From Flavobacterium ardleyense (GTDB lineage: Bacteria; Bacteroidota; Bacteroidia; Flavobacteriales; Flavobacteriaceae), in the NCBI RefSeq assembly GCF_033547075.1, contig NZ_CP137891.1, positions 2,852,001-2,916,000 on the forward strand: a DNA stretch of 64,000 nt, written 5' to 3'. Positions 35,588 to 44,572 of the stretch are shown piece by piece. Each line of letters begins with the position of its first letter. Within the stretch, counting starts at the first letter, position 1. The translations under genes and the position numbers were made by a program. Below the pieces are notes generated by a model that was not told the origin of the DNA, searched no databases, and saw nothing but the letters and a program-made list of their open reading frames with translations.

Positions 35588-36460
35588 ATGAAAAACATAT
35601 TTTTCTCTCTCCTATTTACTGCGTTAACAATTCCTGCAATTGCGCAGGAATTTCAAGGAACCGCTACTTACCAATCAAAAACGAATACTTCTGAATGGAT
35701 GGATAAAATCTCTGGAAACAGTCAGATTACTCCCGATATGCAAAAGATGATCGAAGATCGAATGAAGAAAATGTCCGAAAAGACTTTTATTCTAAATTTT
35801 GGAAAAAGTAATTCTATTTATAAAGAAGAAGAAAAATTGGATGCTCCCGGCACCGATGGTGGAAGCCGCAGAATGATGGCATCGGTTATGGGTGGCGGCG
35901 GAACGTATTATAAAGATATCAAAGACAAAAAGTTCATTGTTGATCGTGAATTTATGGGAAAAGAATTTCTAGTTCAGGACTCATTGCCAAAATACGATTG
36001 GAAAATGGAAAGCGAATCTCGAATGATCGACGGTTACACTTGCTATAAAGCTACTGCGATAAAAGCGGTGGATAAATCTGATTTTAGAAATATGGGTTTC
36101 AAAAAAGAAGATAAAAAGGAAGCGGATAAGAAAGCTTCAACTAGTAATTCAAACATCATCGATATGTTGGAAATGCCCGACAATGTAGCCATTACTGCTT
36201 GGTATGCACCAGAAATTCCGGTGAGTCAAGGGCCAGAAAGTTATTATGGACTTCCAGGATTAATTTTGGAAATCAATGACGGAAAAACGGTAATTCTTTG
36301 CTCAAAAATCGTTTTAAATCCTAAAGAGAAAGTAGTCATCAAAGCGCCAACAAAAGGTAAAACTGTTTCAGAAAAAGAATATAACAAAATCGTACTGGAA
36401 AAAATGGAAGAATTAAAGCAGATGAATGCTGCTCCAGGAGGATTTAGAATGGGAAGATAA
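35588..36460 (+). CDS. GLPGLI family protein
   Basis: 290 residues, signal peptide ending IAIAQE. The family hallmark QGPESYYGLPGLILEIND lies near residue 215. Other blocks are TATYQSKTNTSEWMDK, EFLVQDSLPKYDWKM and YTCYKATAI. Secreted Bacteroidota family of unknown function, often encoded beside TonB-linked barrels. A close paralogue follows at 36744-37574 and then a large outer-membrane barrel gene, so the three probably form a functional set. Only this copy has the Met-rich MMASVMGGGG segment. Confidence 0.9.
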   Translation: MKNIFFSLLFTALTIPAIAQEFQGTATYQSKTNTSEWMDKISGNSQITPDMQKMIEDRMKKMSEKTFILNFGKSNSIYKEEEKLDAPGTDGGSRRMMASVMGGGGTYYKDIKDKKFIVDREFMGKEFLVQDSLPKYDWKMESESRMIDGYTCYKATAIKAVDKSDFRNMGFKKEDKKEADKKASTSNSNIIDMLEMPDNVAITAWYAPEIPVSQGPESYYGLPGLILEINDGKTVILCSKIVLNPKEKVVIKAPTKGKTVSEKEYNKIVLEKMEELKQMNAAPGGFRMGR

Positions 36461-36567
36461 TTCTTTCACTACAGACAAACTTCATCGGCACAAATGATTG
36501 GCTGATTCAAAACTAATTTCCCGTAATATTCAATTGTTGAAATTATTCCCGAGCTTTAGACTGCGAA

Positions 36568-36711
36568 GCTAGCCCCGACATTCGTGGAAAGCCTTTTGAA
36601 AATAACGTCTAATTTTTCTTGGCAGAAAAGAGCGACCAAAGGCAGCTCCTTTTATGCCTTAGAAAAATAGACGGAATTGAAAAAGCTTGGAACATTGGCG
36701 GGATTGGCTCC
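36568..36711 (-). repeat. GGAGCT...GGGGCTAG interspersed repeat, minus orientation
   Basis: Minus-strand reading starts GGAGCCAATCCCGCC and ends GTCGGGGCTAGC. It fills most of the 283-bp gap between the two GLPGLI genes. It is a third member of the family at 13293 and 15364. Confidence 0.6.
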
Positions 36712-36743
36712 AAAAAATTATCATTCTATAAAGTATAAATGCT

Positions 36744-37574
36744 ATGAAAAATTTAATTATTGTGTTTTCGGTAGTTGCAAGTTTATGCTCAGCGCCAATT
36801 GTGGCTCAGAATTTTCACGGGATGGCGGTCTTTGAAGTTAATACCGCGGGAAGTGGCGCGATGGTGACGAGTACTGGTCTAAATCCGGCACAGATAGCTA
36901 AAATGAACGAACTTATGAAACAATCTAGTACAGAAACGTACATTTTGAATTTTAATAAGTCGGAATCGTATTATGAACAAGAGCAAAAGCTTGCTGCTCC
37001 AAATAATTCTGAATCAACAATGGGTTTTGGAAGTGGAATTGATAGGAAAGTGTACAAAAACATAAAGGATAACTTACAGCTTGAAGAGAAAGAGTTTATG
37101 AGTAAAGAATTTTTAGTGACTGATTCCTTAAGGAATTGGAACTGGCAATTGACTTCTGAAACCAAGAAAATTGGAGATTACACTTGCTATAAAGCGGTGT
37201 CTATAACCCCAGTTACAGATGTAGAAAAAGAGAATTATGAAAAGGCGAAAGCTTTGGAATCAGCTGCAAATACGTCAATTTTACTGACGAAAGCACCTCA
37301 AGACAAAACTTTTATTGCTTGGTATACCACAGAAATTCCGATTGCGCAAGGGCCTGAATATTATTGGGGATTGCCGGGATTAATTCTAGAAGCAACTAGT
37401 GAAAAAACCCAAATACTTTGCTCAAAAATTATTTTAAATTCTAAAACCAGCCAAAAAATAAAGCAGCCAAAAAAGGGGAAAAAAGTCACAAGTGAGGAAT
37501 ATAAGAAAATTATGCGTGATAAATTTGAAACCTTGAAAGATGCCAATGGTATAATTCAAATTAAAGTTGACTAA
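36744..37574 (+). CDS. GLPGLI family protein, second copy
   Basis: 276 residues, signal peptide ending APIVAQN. The hallmark QGPEYYWGLPGLILEATS is present, with EFLVTDSLRNWNWQL and YTCYKAVSI matching the upstream paralogue. The stop is followed by an alternative start of the barrel gene within 8 bases of overlap (37567), but the likely barrel start is at 37612, giving a 37-base gap. Either way the two are one transcript. Function unknown; a role linked to the downstream barrel is inferred. Confidence 0.9.
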   Translation: MKNLIIVFSVVASLCSAPIVAQNFHGMAVFEVNTAGSGAMVTSTGLNPAQIAKMNELMKQSSTETYILNFNKSESYYEQEQKLAAPNNSESTMGFGSGIDRKVYKNIKDNLQLEEKEFMSKEFLVTDSLRNWNWQLTSETKKIGDYTCYKAVSITPVTDVEKENYEKAKALESAANTSILLTKAPQDKTFIAWYTTEIPIAQGPEYYWGLPGLILEATSEKTQILCSKIILNSKTSQKIKQPKKGKKVTSEEYKKIMRDKFETLKDANGIIQIKVD

Positions 37575-37611
37575 TAATTTGAAATCCATATTTTTTACAA
37601 TAAAAAAAGCA

Positions 37612-40302
37612 ATGCATAAGCAAATTTTTATTTTTCTATTTTCTCTAGTGGCATTTGCTGCAAATTCACAAAACATTCGCTTTGACGGTTATGTAACTGA
37701 TTCGGGAATTGTAGGATTGGAAATGGCGAATGTGATGGCGGTAAATGCTGAAAATGGCGTGATGGAAGCCTATGCAATTACGAATGATAAAGGTCGATTT
37801 TTGCTAAATCTGAAACCTAACTCCACATATATCGTGAAAGTGAGCTATTTGGGAATGAAAAATAAGGAGGTTTCAGTTCGGACTTCTACCGAAAATATTA
37901 CCCAGAATATTATGCTTGAAGAAGGCGGTTTTGAACTTGATGGTGTGGAAATCGTGCGCGAAATGCCAGTTTCAATTAGTGGAGATACCATAATTTACAA
38001 CGCAGATTCTTTTAAAACAGGCACCGAGCGCAAACTTGAAGATGTTTTGAAAAAACTTCCAGGAGTGCAAGTAAACGCTGATGGCGAAGTTGAAGTTGAA
38101 GGTAAAAGAGTGAGCAAATTGATGGTGGAAGGGAAAGACTTTTTTGATGGTGACACAAAACTTGGTGTGAAAAATATTCCTGCAGATGCAATTGACAAAA
38201 TTCAAGTTTTGCGAAATTACAATGAAGTAAGCGCTCTCAAAGGTTTGGGGAATGACGAGGAAAGTGTGGCGATGAATATTAAATTAAAGGACGGTAAAAA
38301 GAACTTTTGGTTTGGCGATGTCTCTGCGGGAATTGGGATCGGGCACGAGGAATCGCGTTACATTGCGAATCCAAAATTGTTTTATTATAATCCAAAATTT
38401 AGCGTTGGAATTCTGAGCAACTTTAATAATATTGGCGAATTGCCACTTACGGTGCAGGATTATTTTAAATTTAGCGGAGGATTCAAGAATATGATGCGGA
38501 AAGGTGGCACAAATTTCAATGTTGCGTCGAATGATTTGGGAATTTCGCTGATGCGAAATAACCGCGCCAAGGAAATTGAAACGCAGTTTGGAGCAACGAA
38601 TTTCTCTTATAATATTTCGAAAAGCTGGAGTTTAAGTGGTTTCGGAATTCTATCCTCTTCTACAACCGAAATGGAAACGGAATCCAAAGTTGAGATTTTA
38701 AATACTGGAGTTGTGGAAGAGCGAAAAGATGTTTCACTTCAAAATAATAATCTGGGATTATTCAAATTGAGTTCAACTTATAAGCCAAATACTAAACTTC
38801 AATTTGATTATGATGTCTTGATGAAAATATCTGGTCAAGATGAAAATAATGCGCTGTTGCGAAATGTAACTGCAGGCGGAATTCAGAATTCAGAAAATAT
38901 TTGGACTGCAAAAGAGCAGAATCCATTGTCGGTAAATCAGAATGTGAGTTTGTATTATACGGCAAGCGACAAAAATGTTTTTGCTTTTGAAATGCAGCAT
39001 TTATATCAAGACGAAGATCCTTTTTATAATGCAAATCTTCAATCGCAACCGTTTGATTTTATTGGATATGACGGTGGACAAAATAGAAATAATATTAATC
39101 AACAACGTTTTGTAAGAACGAATAAAATCGATTCGAAACTTGATTATTATTATATGTTGACTCCAAAGAGCAATATCAATGTCACTCTTGGAAACACCTA
39201 TTCTCATCAGAATTTTGATACGAATATTTTCCAAATTTTGGATAATGAGTTAGTTAACAGTCTTGCGGCAGCGGAAAATAGCAATGATGTTCGCTATATT
39301 TTTAATGATGCGTTTTTAGGCTTGCATTATAAATTTATAACCGGAAAATTCACTTTTACGCCCGGATTTAGCGTTCACAATTATTCGATGCTTGATGATC
39401 AGAATGCTACCGAAAACAAAAAGTCGTTCGTGAAAATTCTTCCAGATGTTTATGCTTTATACCAAATTAAGAAGTCTGAATCTTTGACCTACAATTTCAG
39501 TTTGAGCAATGATTTTACAGATATTAATCAACTTGCGGAAGGATATGTGTTTTCGAATTACAACAGTTTGTTTCGCGGAAATAGAAATTTAGAAAATGCC
39601 ACTTCGCAAGTTCATTCTTTGAGATATTTCAAGTATAATATGTTTAATTTCGAAAATATTTTTGCGTTTGCAAATTACTCGAGAAGAGTTGATGCGATAA
39701 AAACAGCAGCAATTTTCGAAGGAATTAATCAAACATCTTCACCATATCAGTCTAATTTCGCAGATGAGAATTTCTCGGCAAATGGACAATACGGAAGATC
39801 TTTTTTAAAGAATTATAAAGCTTCTGCAAGTGTGGGAATCAACTGGTCGAAGTATAATAATATTCAGAATGGCGAACAGATAACTTCTGAGAGTTTTACA
39901 CAGAATTACACTCTGAAAGGCTCGACCAACTTCAAGAAAATGCCAAATTTAGAATTGGGTTATAACTTAGTAATCAACGAATATAGCAATTCGACTTTCT
40001 ACACTCAAAGACCATTTGCAAAACTTGACTATTATTTCTTAAATAGCTTTTCGCTAGTTACAGAATATGAATTTTTTCATTACAAAAACGAAGACAAAAC
40101 CGTTATAAATAATTACGATTTTCTGACTGCTAGTTTAATTTTCAAAAAACCATCTAGCAAATGGGAATATAAAATTAGCGGAACCAATTTGCTGAATACA
40201 AAATCTCTGAACGATGATAGCTTTACGCAATTTGCGAGTAGAACATCGCAGTATAAAGTACAGCCAAGATATTTGATATTTGGGTTGAGTTATAATCTTT
40301 AG
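37612..40302 (+). CDS. TonB-receptor-like outer-membrane barrel protein
   Basis: 896 residues from the ATG at 37612, where a clean signal peptide begins (MHKQIFIFLFSLVAFAANSQ). An N-terminal carboxypeptidase-regulatory-like domain (IRFDGYVTDSGIVGLEMANV, FLLNLKPNSTYIVKVSYLGM) precedes a plug-like region (LEDVLKKLPGVQVNADGEVE, KLMVEGKDFFDGDTKLGVKN and IPADAIDKIQVL). A long barrel region follows and ends FGLSYNL. This is the outer-membrane-beta-barrel type that resembles TonB receptors. The association with GLPGLI proteins recurs in this phylum. The substrate is unknown. Confidence 0.87.
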   Translation: MHKQIFIFLFSLVAFAANSQNIRFDGYVTDSGIVGLEMANVMAVNAENGVMEAYAITNDKGRFLLNLKPNSTYIVKVSYLGMKNKEVSVRTSTENITQNIMLEEGGFELDGVEIVREMPVSISGDTIIYNADSFKTGTERKLEDVLKKLPGVQVNADGEVEVEGKRVSKLMVEGKDFFDGDTKLGVKNIPADAIDKIQVLRNYNEVSALKGLGNDEESVAMNIKLKDGKKNFWFGDVSAGIGIGHEESRYIANPKLFYYNPKFSVGILSNFNNIGELPLTVQDYFKFSGGFKNMMRKGGTNFNVASNDLGISLMRNNRAKEIETQFGATNFSYNISKSWSLSGFGILSSSTTEMETESKVEILNTGVVEERKDVSLQNNNLGLFKLSSTYKPNTKLQFDYDVLMKISGQDENNALLRNVTAGGIQNSENIWTAKEQNPLSVNQNVSLYYTASDKNVFAFEMQHLYQDEDPFYNANLQSQPFDFIGYDGGQNRNNINQQRFVRTNKIDSKLDYYYMLTPKSNINVTLGNTYSHQNFDTNIFQILDNELVNSLAAAENSNDVRYIFNDAFLGLHYKFITGKFTFTPGFSVHNYSMLDDQNATENKKSFVKILPDVYALYQIKKSESLTYNFSLSNDFTDINQLAEGYVFSNYNSLFRGNRNLENATSQVHSLRYFKYNMFNFENIFAFANYSRRVDAIKTAAIFEGINQTSSPYQSNFADENFSANGQYGRSFLKNYKASASVGINWSKYNNIQNGEQITSESFTQNYTLKGSTNFKKMPNLELGYNLVINEYSNSTFYTQRPFAKLDYYFLNSFSLVTEYEFFHYKNEDKTVINNYDFLTASLIFKKPSSKWEYKISGTNLLNTKSLNDDSFTQFASRTSQYKVQPRYLIFGLSYNL

Positions 40303-40345
40303 CTGTTAGCTACCAGGTTTTAGCCTTTAGCTTTTAGCCTTTAGC
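40303..40345. repeat. TTTAGC simple direct repeats
   Basis: TTAGCTGTTAGC, TTTTAGCCTTTAGC and TTTTAGCCTTTAGC follow each other directly after the barrel gene. Inverse text (TAAAGGCTGTTAG) reappears at 40553-40580 on the other side of the terminator hairpin. This occupies much of the 40303-40588 gap. Confidence 0.6.
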
Positions 40346-40496
40346 TTTATAATTTCATGAATGTTTTATAAATTTCAACTTATGTAAAGACGATTTAAGT
40401 TAGTGTACCTTATACTCTTGTGTAATTTTTAATAAGCAATGTTGAAAATTAACTTTGATGATTGCATACGCTTGGAGGACAATAGAGTAAAAAAAT

Positions 40497-40537
40497 AAGT
40501 CCACATTTGACAAAATTTTCTTGTCAAATGTGGACTT
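40497..40537 (-). terminator. Long-stem terminator between convergent genes
   Basis: A perfect 17-bp stem AAGTCCACATTTGACAA / TTGTCAAATGTGGACTT with a 7-base loop. The A-rich flank at 40488-40496 supplies the U-tail for the minus-strand gene at 40589-41500. Confidence 0.88.
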
Positions 40538-40588
40538 CAATTATTTAGCTAAAGGCTGTTAGATAAAGGCTGTTAGCTGTAAACTCGC

Positions 40589-41500
40589 TTATTTTCCAAA
40601 ACTATACCTAATTCCCACATTCACTCCTACTCCACTTGCATTGACAAATTGAGTTGGAATAGTTCGCGGCTTATTTGGATCATCTCCTTGCACTGTCCCG
40701 CTATATTCATCAGAAAATTCGAAGTTCTTTTCGCTCTGAGGAAGATCTGCAAGTTGCTGCCCAGGAATTAAAAAGGTATTACTGCCATTAATTCCTGTGG
40801 TAACATATTCTTTAATTTCGGCCGATTTGCTTTTTATGCTAAAGTTTTTGAATTCTATTTCGCCAAATACAGAAAGATTTTTTCCGATTGGATAGGTCGC
40901 TCCTACGGCTCCTGCAAATCCTACACTAAATTTTGCCGTAACTTCTGTAAGTGCTTGTACTTTTACATCAGTCCCTGGCCCAGCAGCATCTTTTGCAAAA
41001 ACATCACTTTCGATGGTTAATTTTCCAGCACCCGTAAGCAAAGCACCAATTCGCGCGTATGGATTTAGTTTATCAAAACCAGGCGTAATCAAGATTGCAG
41101 GCATAATATCAAGACCTCTTAAATAGGCAACAGCAGACGAATTGATTTCAGGAGTACTGAGTTTTCCGATGGTTTTCTTATCGCCATCAAAATAATTAAA
41201 ACCAATTTCAGCGCCCACATATTTATTAAACATGTATCCTCCAGTAATGTTTGCTTTAAACCCACTTCCTAAAGTTCCGTTTAAAGACTTGACACGAGTT
41301 GTACCATCGGCATTAATGGTAACATCTGTGGATTGCTGAATATTAGTTAGACCATTTGGATCGGCATTATTATATTCAGTTTTTCCAGATTCGCCGTGAA
41401 GTCCAACTCCACCGCGAACGTAAAATTCCTGAGCAATTGCAGCACTGCTGCCCATAAGCAAAAGCGAACCAATGATTGATAATCTAATAAATTTTGACAT
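40589..41500 (-). CDS. Outer-membrane beta-barrel protein
   Basis: 303 residues with a signal peptide ending AAIAQE. The mature chain alternates as membrane strands: FYVRGGVGLHGE, GFKANITGGYMFNKYVGAEI followed by GFNYFDGD, LNPYARIGALLTGAG, FSVGFAGAVGATYPIGKNLS and VNVGIRYSFGK, with an aromatic-rich end. Small 8-10-stranded barrels of the OmpA/OmpW-like class have this design. It has no TonB box or plug. Role unknown. Confidence 0.8.
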   Translation of the reverse strand: MSKFIRLSIIGSLLLMGSSAAIAQEFYVRGGVGLHGESGKTEYNNADPNGLTNIQQSTDVTINADGTTRVKSLNGTLGSGFKANITGGYMFNKYVGAEIGFNYFDGDKKTIGKLSTPEINSSAVAYLRGLDIMPAILITPGFDKLNPYARIGALLTGAGKLTIESDVFAKDAAGPGTDVKVQALTEVTAKFSVGFAGAVGATYPIGKNLSVFGEIEFKNFSIKSKSAEIKEYVTTGINGSNTFLIPGQQLADLPQSEKNFEFSDEYSGTVQGDDPNKPRTIPTQFVNASGVGVNVGIRYSFGK

Positions 41501-41649
41501 AATTTCTCTTTTAAGTGTTGAATTTTTAAAGGTTGAAAATTTTTTGCATCAATATACGCATAATAATTTCATAGGTTAAACTGCTCGTGTACTATAAGAA
41601 AATGTAAACCTGACTTGCGCCTATAATATTTTTGTCAACTTTTACCCAT

Positions 41650-41669
41650 GCGCCCTTCGGCGAAAGCCA
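41650..41669 (-). repeat. Single CTTTCGCCGAAAG-family core
   Basis: Minus-strand reading GGCTTTCGCCGAAGGGCG. It lies in the 41501-41895 gap, which otherwise shows only AT-rich sequence. Confidence 0.5.
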
Positions 41670-41895
41670 TACTTTTCGATAAATGAGGTAAGACAAATTT
41701 AGGATAGTACAGCAACTTCCTTCACTTCACCAAAGTTATCAATAATCTCAGCAATGCTATGGAAAGGTGAAACTATTTTGTTGAAAAAAAATACTGTAAC
41801 AAAAGAAATGAATTGTGTAATCTACTTTGAATTTATAGCATGATATTTACAGTAATTATAAGTCTAAATATTCACGACTTCTTAAAATAGTATCT

Positions 41896-42435
41896 ATGCA
41901 ATTTAATATCCAACCTTTGCGATCGAAAGATGAGATTACAGCTTTACGATCTCTTTATGAAGGATATCTAAAAAGTATTTACTGGTCAGAAAACGAAATG
42001 ATTACTATTCTGACTGGTCTATTTGAAGAAGTTCGTTCGGATGAAATTGTAAATATTTTTCAGCAACATCTCAATACAAAGTATGCTCACATAAAATCGA
42101 TTCAAACTATATGTGAAAGTACTGGAATTGTAGCAGAGATGAAGGTTTTCGAGTCAATTAAATGTCTATGCGACGAAATTTCTTTTATCACAAGAAATAC
42201 AAGTCGCGGAGTGGTTCGAGATGCTGCTTATATAGTGTTGATTCAGCATATTGTACATTCACAAATTGCCTCATACGGGACATTAAAAGCTTTTGCAATT
42301 ACTCTTAAAGAGGAAGAAGAAGAGATTGTGGATGTTTTTGACATGCATTTGATGGATGAGAAACTTTTTGACCTAAATTTATCTAATATAGCCGAAGCTT
42401 ATGTAAATGAGGAAGCGGCAAATAAAGAATTTTAG
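41896..42435 (+). CDS. DUF892 ferritin-like protein
   Basis: 179 residues, all helical. Helix patterns are ITALRSLYEGYLKSIYWSEN, IVNIFQQHLNTKYAHIKSIQ, AAYIVLIQHIVHSQIASYGT and FAITLKEEEEEIVDVFDMHL. They match the four-helix DUF892/YciE-like ferritin-like family, induced by envelope or osmotic stress in other bacteria. Only some of the metal-ligand Glu/His positions seem kept, so iron binding is uncertain. The next gene follows after 52 bases and could be cotranscribed. Confidence 0.82.
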   Translation: MQFNIQPLRSKDEITALRSLYEGYLKSIYWSENEMITILTGLFEEVRSDEIVNIFQQHLNTKYAHIKSIQTICESTGIVAEMKVFESIKCLCDEISFITRNTSRGVVRDAAYIVLIQHIVHSQIASYGTLKAFAITLKEEEEEIVDVFDMHLMDEKLFDLNLSNIAEAYVNEEAANKEF

Positions 42436-42487
42436 AAACCTACTGTCATAGTTAGGCAGTAACTTTATTAATTTAAACTCAATTATT

Positions 42488-42715
42488 ATGGAAAAGAAAT
42501 CGATTATGGGAATTGTAAGCGGGGTTGCAGCAGTAGTTGTAATAGGAATTATCGCAAAAAAGTCAGGAATTTTAGATTCAGTGATGGAAAAGATCAGATG
42601 TTTGATAGACGGTGATGCAGATTGTGGGTTTGACACCAAAAATACTGGAGATATCTTGCCAAAGGGCGAGGACACCAATATCAGCTATAAACATCTATTA
42701 AAAGATAATAAATAA
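42488..42715 (+). CDS. Small membrane-anchored protein
   Basis: 75 residues. One N-terminal helix (IMGIVSGVAAVVVIGIIA) precedes a soluble tail with two cysteines (IRCLIDGDADCGFD). I do not recognise it. The size and single glycine-rich helix resemble YtxH-type stress proteins, and the DUF892 gene just upstream is also of a stress-related family, but this is inference. Confidence 0.6.
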   Translation: MEKKSIMGIVSGVAAVVVIGIIAKKSGILDSVMEKIRCLIDGDADCGFDTKNTGDILPKGEDTNISYKHLLKDNK

Positions 42716-42814
42716 TAATCTTCAGTTTTGCAGTTATCTTAGAGATGCTAATGTTCTAATTGTGTGAAGTCTGATAATTTAATTTTTAATAAAGTACATA
42801 TAAAATAAATTGTG

Positions 42815-42822
42815 TACTTTTG
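42815..42822 (+). promoter_or_regulatory. Bacteroidota -7 element of the J-KTSC gene
   Basis: TACTTTTG fits TAnnTTTG. Its position, about 53 bases before the chosen start, excludes an earlier in-frame start at 42812 for the following gene. Confidence 0.55.
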
Positions 42823-42874
42823 CAAAAAATTTGACTTTCAGGTCAATACAAAAAAGATTAAACGTTCCATTTTT

Positions 42875-43315
42875 ATGAAGAAAATTGTTGAATTCCGTAA
42901 GTTATTAAATGTTGACAAAACGGTTGAATTAAAAGAGTTAAAAACAATCTACCGCAATGCAATGAAAGAATGTCATCCTGATAAATTTACAGGTGATGCA
43001 GATGGTCTTCATGCAGCAGAAGAAAAAAGTAAAAGCGTTATTGAAGCATACCACCAATTGGTAAGCATCAATCCTGCTACAATTGAGCAATTGCGTCCTG
43101 AATATAACGAAACTGTTGCAACGGCAACGATTACCGATTATAAATTTGAAAATAGTAGACTAATTGTAAATTTTTCTAACGGAAGTGTTTACGAATACAT
43201 TAGTTTGCCAAAGGCTACGTACCAGAAAATGGTAAATGCAGATTCTCCGGGTCGTTTTGCGAAACGTCACATTTTTAATGCATTTCCTTACAGAAAGGTC
43301 AGCAATCAAGAATAA
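42875..43315 (+). CDS. J-domain-like plus KTSC-domain protein
   Basis: 146 residues from the ATG at 42875. The first 60 residues form a short J-like domain (LKTIYRNAMKECHPDKFTGD, with the HPD tripeptide). The second half is a KTSC domain: ITDYKFENSRLIVNFSNGSV followed by YEYISLPKATYQKMVNADSP and GRFAKRHIFNAFPYRKV. KTSC domains are small modules often found in phage or nucleic-acid-related proteins. The fusion suggests recruitment of DnaK to a KTSC target, which is an inference. It has its own promoter and terminator. Confidence 0.85.
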   Translation: MKKIVEFRKLLNVDKTVELKELKTIYRNAMKECHPDKFTGDADGLHAAEEKSKSVIEAYHQLVSINPATIEQLRPEYNETVATATITDYKFENSRLIVNFSNGSVYEYISLPKATYQKMVNADSPGRFAKRHIFNAFPYRKVSNQE

Positions 43316-43342
43316 TTACGTATTCATGATCAATATTATTAG

Positions 43343-43371
43343 AGTGCTCCAATTTGGAGCACTTTTTTTTT
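43343..43371 (+). terminator. Terminator of the J-KTSC gene
   Basis: Stem AGTGCTCC / GGAGCACT with an AATTT loop, followed by T8. Confidence 0.92.
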
Positions 43372-43447
43372 AGACACAATGCGGTGCGTTTTTGTGCGGC
43401 AGTGCTAATGTTTTAACTATTTTTGTACTTTAGACCAATCAGTAACT

Positions 43448-44251
43448 ATGATAGAAGTAATAGGATATATTTTTGCGGTAATAATTGGATTAATTCTGGG
43501 ACTCATGGGCGGCGGCGGATCAATTATCACTGTTCCGGTGTTAGTTTACATTATGGCACTAAATCCTGTAACTGCAACCGCATATTCGCTATTTATTGTT
43601 GGTACAACCTCTGCTTTTGGTACAATTCAAAATCTTAAAAATAAGCTTGTCGATATTAAAACATCATTGATGTTTGCCCTACCGTCTTTGGTTGGAGTAT
43701 ACCTATCACGCAAGTATGTAATTCCAGCAATTCCCGAAACATTATTAACCGTAGGTGAATTTGAATTACATAAAGGAATGTTTTTGATGGTCCTATTTGC
43801 AATTGTAATGCTGCTTGCAGCCAAATCAATGTTGAAGACTCGTGCGGAGGAGGAAATATTACAAACCAAACCCGAGGCCACTTCAACTGAAATCGCAATC
43901 TCGCTTTTCCAAGTTTTTTTAATCGGAATTCTTGTCGGTTTGATCGGTGCTGGAGGAGGTTTCTTATTTATTCCAATGTTGGTTTTCATTACTAAATTGC
44001 CAATGAAAACGGCGGTTGCTACATCATTATTTATCATTGCAATCAATTCGCTCATCGGATTCATTGGTGATATTGGGTCGACTGAAATAGATTGGCCTTT
44101 CCTACTTAAATTTTCGTTCTTCTCGATTATCGGAATTTTCCTGGGAATATACCTCAATAAATTTATCAACGAAAAACAGCTTAAGAAAGGTTTTGGCTAC
44201 TTTGTTCTACTAATGTCTGTGGTAATCTTCGTAAAAGAACTGTTTCTATAA
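43448..44251 (+). CDS. TauE/SafE-family sulfite or anion exporter
   Basis: 267 residues with eight hydrophobic helices arranged as two halves. Each half has the family glycine motif: GLILGLMGGGGSIITVPVLV near residue 20 and GILVGLIGAGGGFLFIPMLV near residue 163. TauE/SafE proteins export sulfite and related organosulfur anions. The actual substrate is not readable from sequence. It is monocistronic. The next 320 bases (44252-44572) hold no gene and no repeat that I can see. Confidence 0.9.
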   Translation: MIEVIGYIFAVIIGLILGLMGGGGSIITVPVLVYIMALNPVTATAYSLFIVGTTSAFGTIQNLKNKLVDIKTSLMFALPSLVGVYLSRKYVIPAIPETLLTVGEFELHKGMFLMVLFAIVMLLAAKSMLKTRAEEEILQTKPEATSTEIAISLFQVFLIGILVGLIGAGGGFLFIPMLVFITKLPMKTAVATSLFIIAINSLIGFIGDIGSTEIDWPFLLKFSFFSIIGIFLGIYLNKFINEKQLKKGFGYFVLLMSVVIFVKELFL

Positions 44252-44537
44252 TTTTTACGTCTAAGCGACAGTAGCTTAAAGTATTTACAAAAAGACCAAA
44301 TCGCCCCACTGCCAATACATACTATTCAGAAAATTATTATTCAAACAGTTTTTAATTAATACGATACTATTCTTATAATTATTTCAAGGCATTTTCGCAC
44401 CTAAATGGAAGTGTGACCCATAATAATTGAGAGATCTATTTAGAAAAGAAATTTCGACGCACCGCAATTCCTTTACTAAATAAGCTAAAATATGTATAAA
44501 AATCACAACTAAATTCTCTTAATTTTAATAAATTCGG

Positions 44538-44545
44538 TAGATTTG
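44538..44545 (+). promoter_or_regulatory. Bacteroidota -7 element of the DUF4369-TlpA gene
   Basis: TAGATTTG matches TAnnTTTG, 28 bases before the start codon. Confidence 0.5.
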
Positions 44546-44572
44546 CACCCAAAATAAAACACAACTCACAAC

